In this document: piece after piece, positions 1 to 5,008 of the stretch | Position numbering within the stretch: position 1 is the stretch's first letter | Layout of the letters: every line of letters starts with the position of its first letter | Source: Pseudomonadota bacterium | Lineage (GTDB): Bacteria; Pseudomonadota; Gammaproteobacteria; Steroidobacterales; Steroidobacteraceae | DNA: 5,008 nt | NCBI GenBank assembly: GCA_021792815.1 | Contig: JAJYTX010000269.1 | Span: forward strand, 1-5,008 | Direction of reading: 5' to 3' | Notes under the pieces: generated by a model | The model's input: only the letters and a program-made list of their open reading frames with translations | The model's database searches: none | Told to the model about the DNA's origin: nothing | Program-made: the position numbers and the translations under genes

Positions 1-5008
<5,008 letters not shown>

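Overview
This window is the downstream part of a bacterial methionine-cycle operon read entirely from the minus strand. In transcription order (right to left) it holds three genes. First is the C-terminal end of a SAM-methyltransferase-fold protein, cut by the right edge and probably the effector domain of an ArsR-type SahR-like regulator. Next is metF, 5,10-methylenetetrahydrofolate reductase, complete. Last is metH, cobalamin-dependent methionine synthase, complete except for roughly the last 17 codons, which lie beyond the left edge. No intergenic stretch exceeds 35 bases, and there is no RNA gene, mobile element, CRISPR array or terminator.

The DNA is strongly GC-rich with G/C-ending codons. 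MetF and MetH both resemble the Escherichia coli proteins closely along their length, including the four-module MetH architecture. I therefore infer a GC-rich proteobacterium, most likely a gammaproteobacterium. This is recollection-based and not a database placement.

How the genes work together: MetF makes 5-methyl-tetrahydrofolate, and MetH passes that methyl group through cobalamin to homocysteine, giving methionine for SAM synthesis. SAM-dependent methylation yields S-adenosylhomocysteine (SAH), which is recycled to homocysteine. If the upstream protein is SahR-like, it would sense SAH and set transcription of this operon, closing the loop. Coupling is tight: metF and metH overlap by four bases (ATGA) with a strong Shine-Dalgarno inside the metF 3' end, and metF starts 35 bases after the regulator's stop.

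Several very long open frames on the opposite strand (up to 918 codons) are not genes. They sit in exact codon register with metH or metF and stay open because those genes almost never use TTA, CTA or TCA codons. I find no convincing undescribed system. The points worth a second look are the regulator-enzyme linkage, the MetH N-terminal extension, a few unusual MetH residues and the metF start choice.
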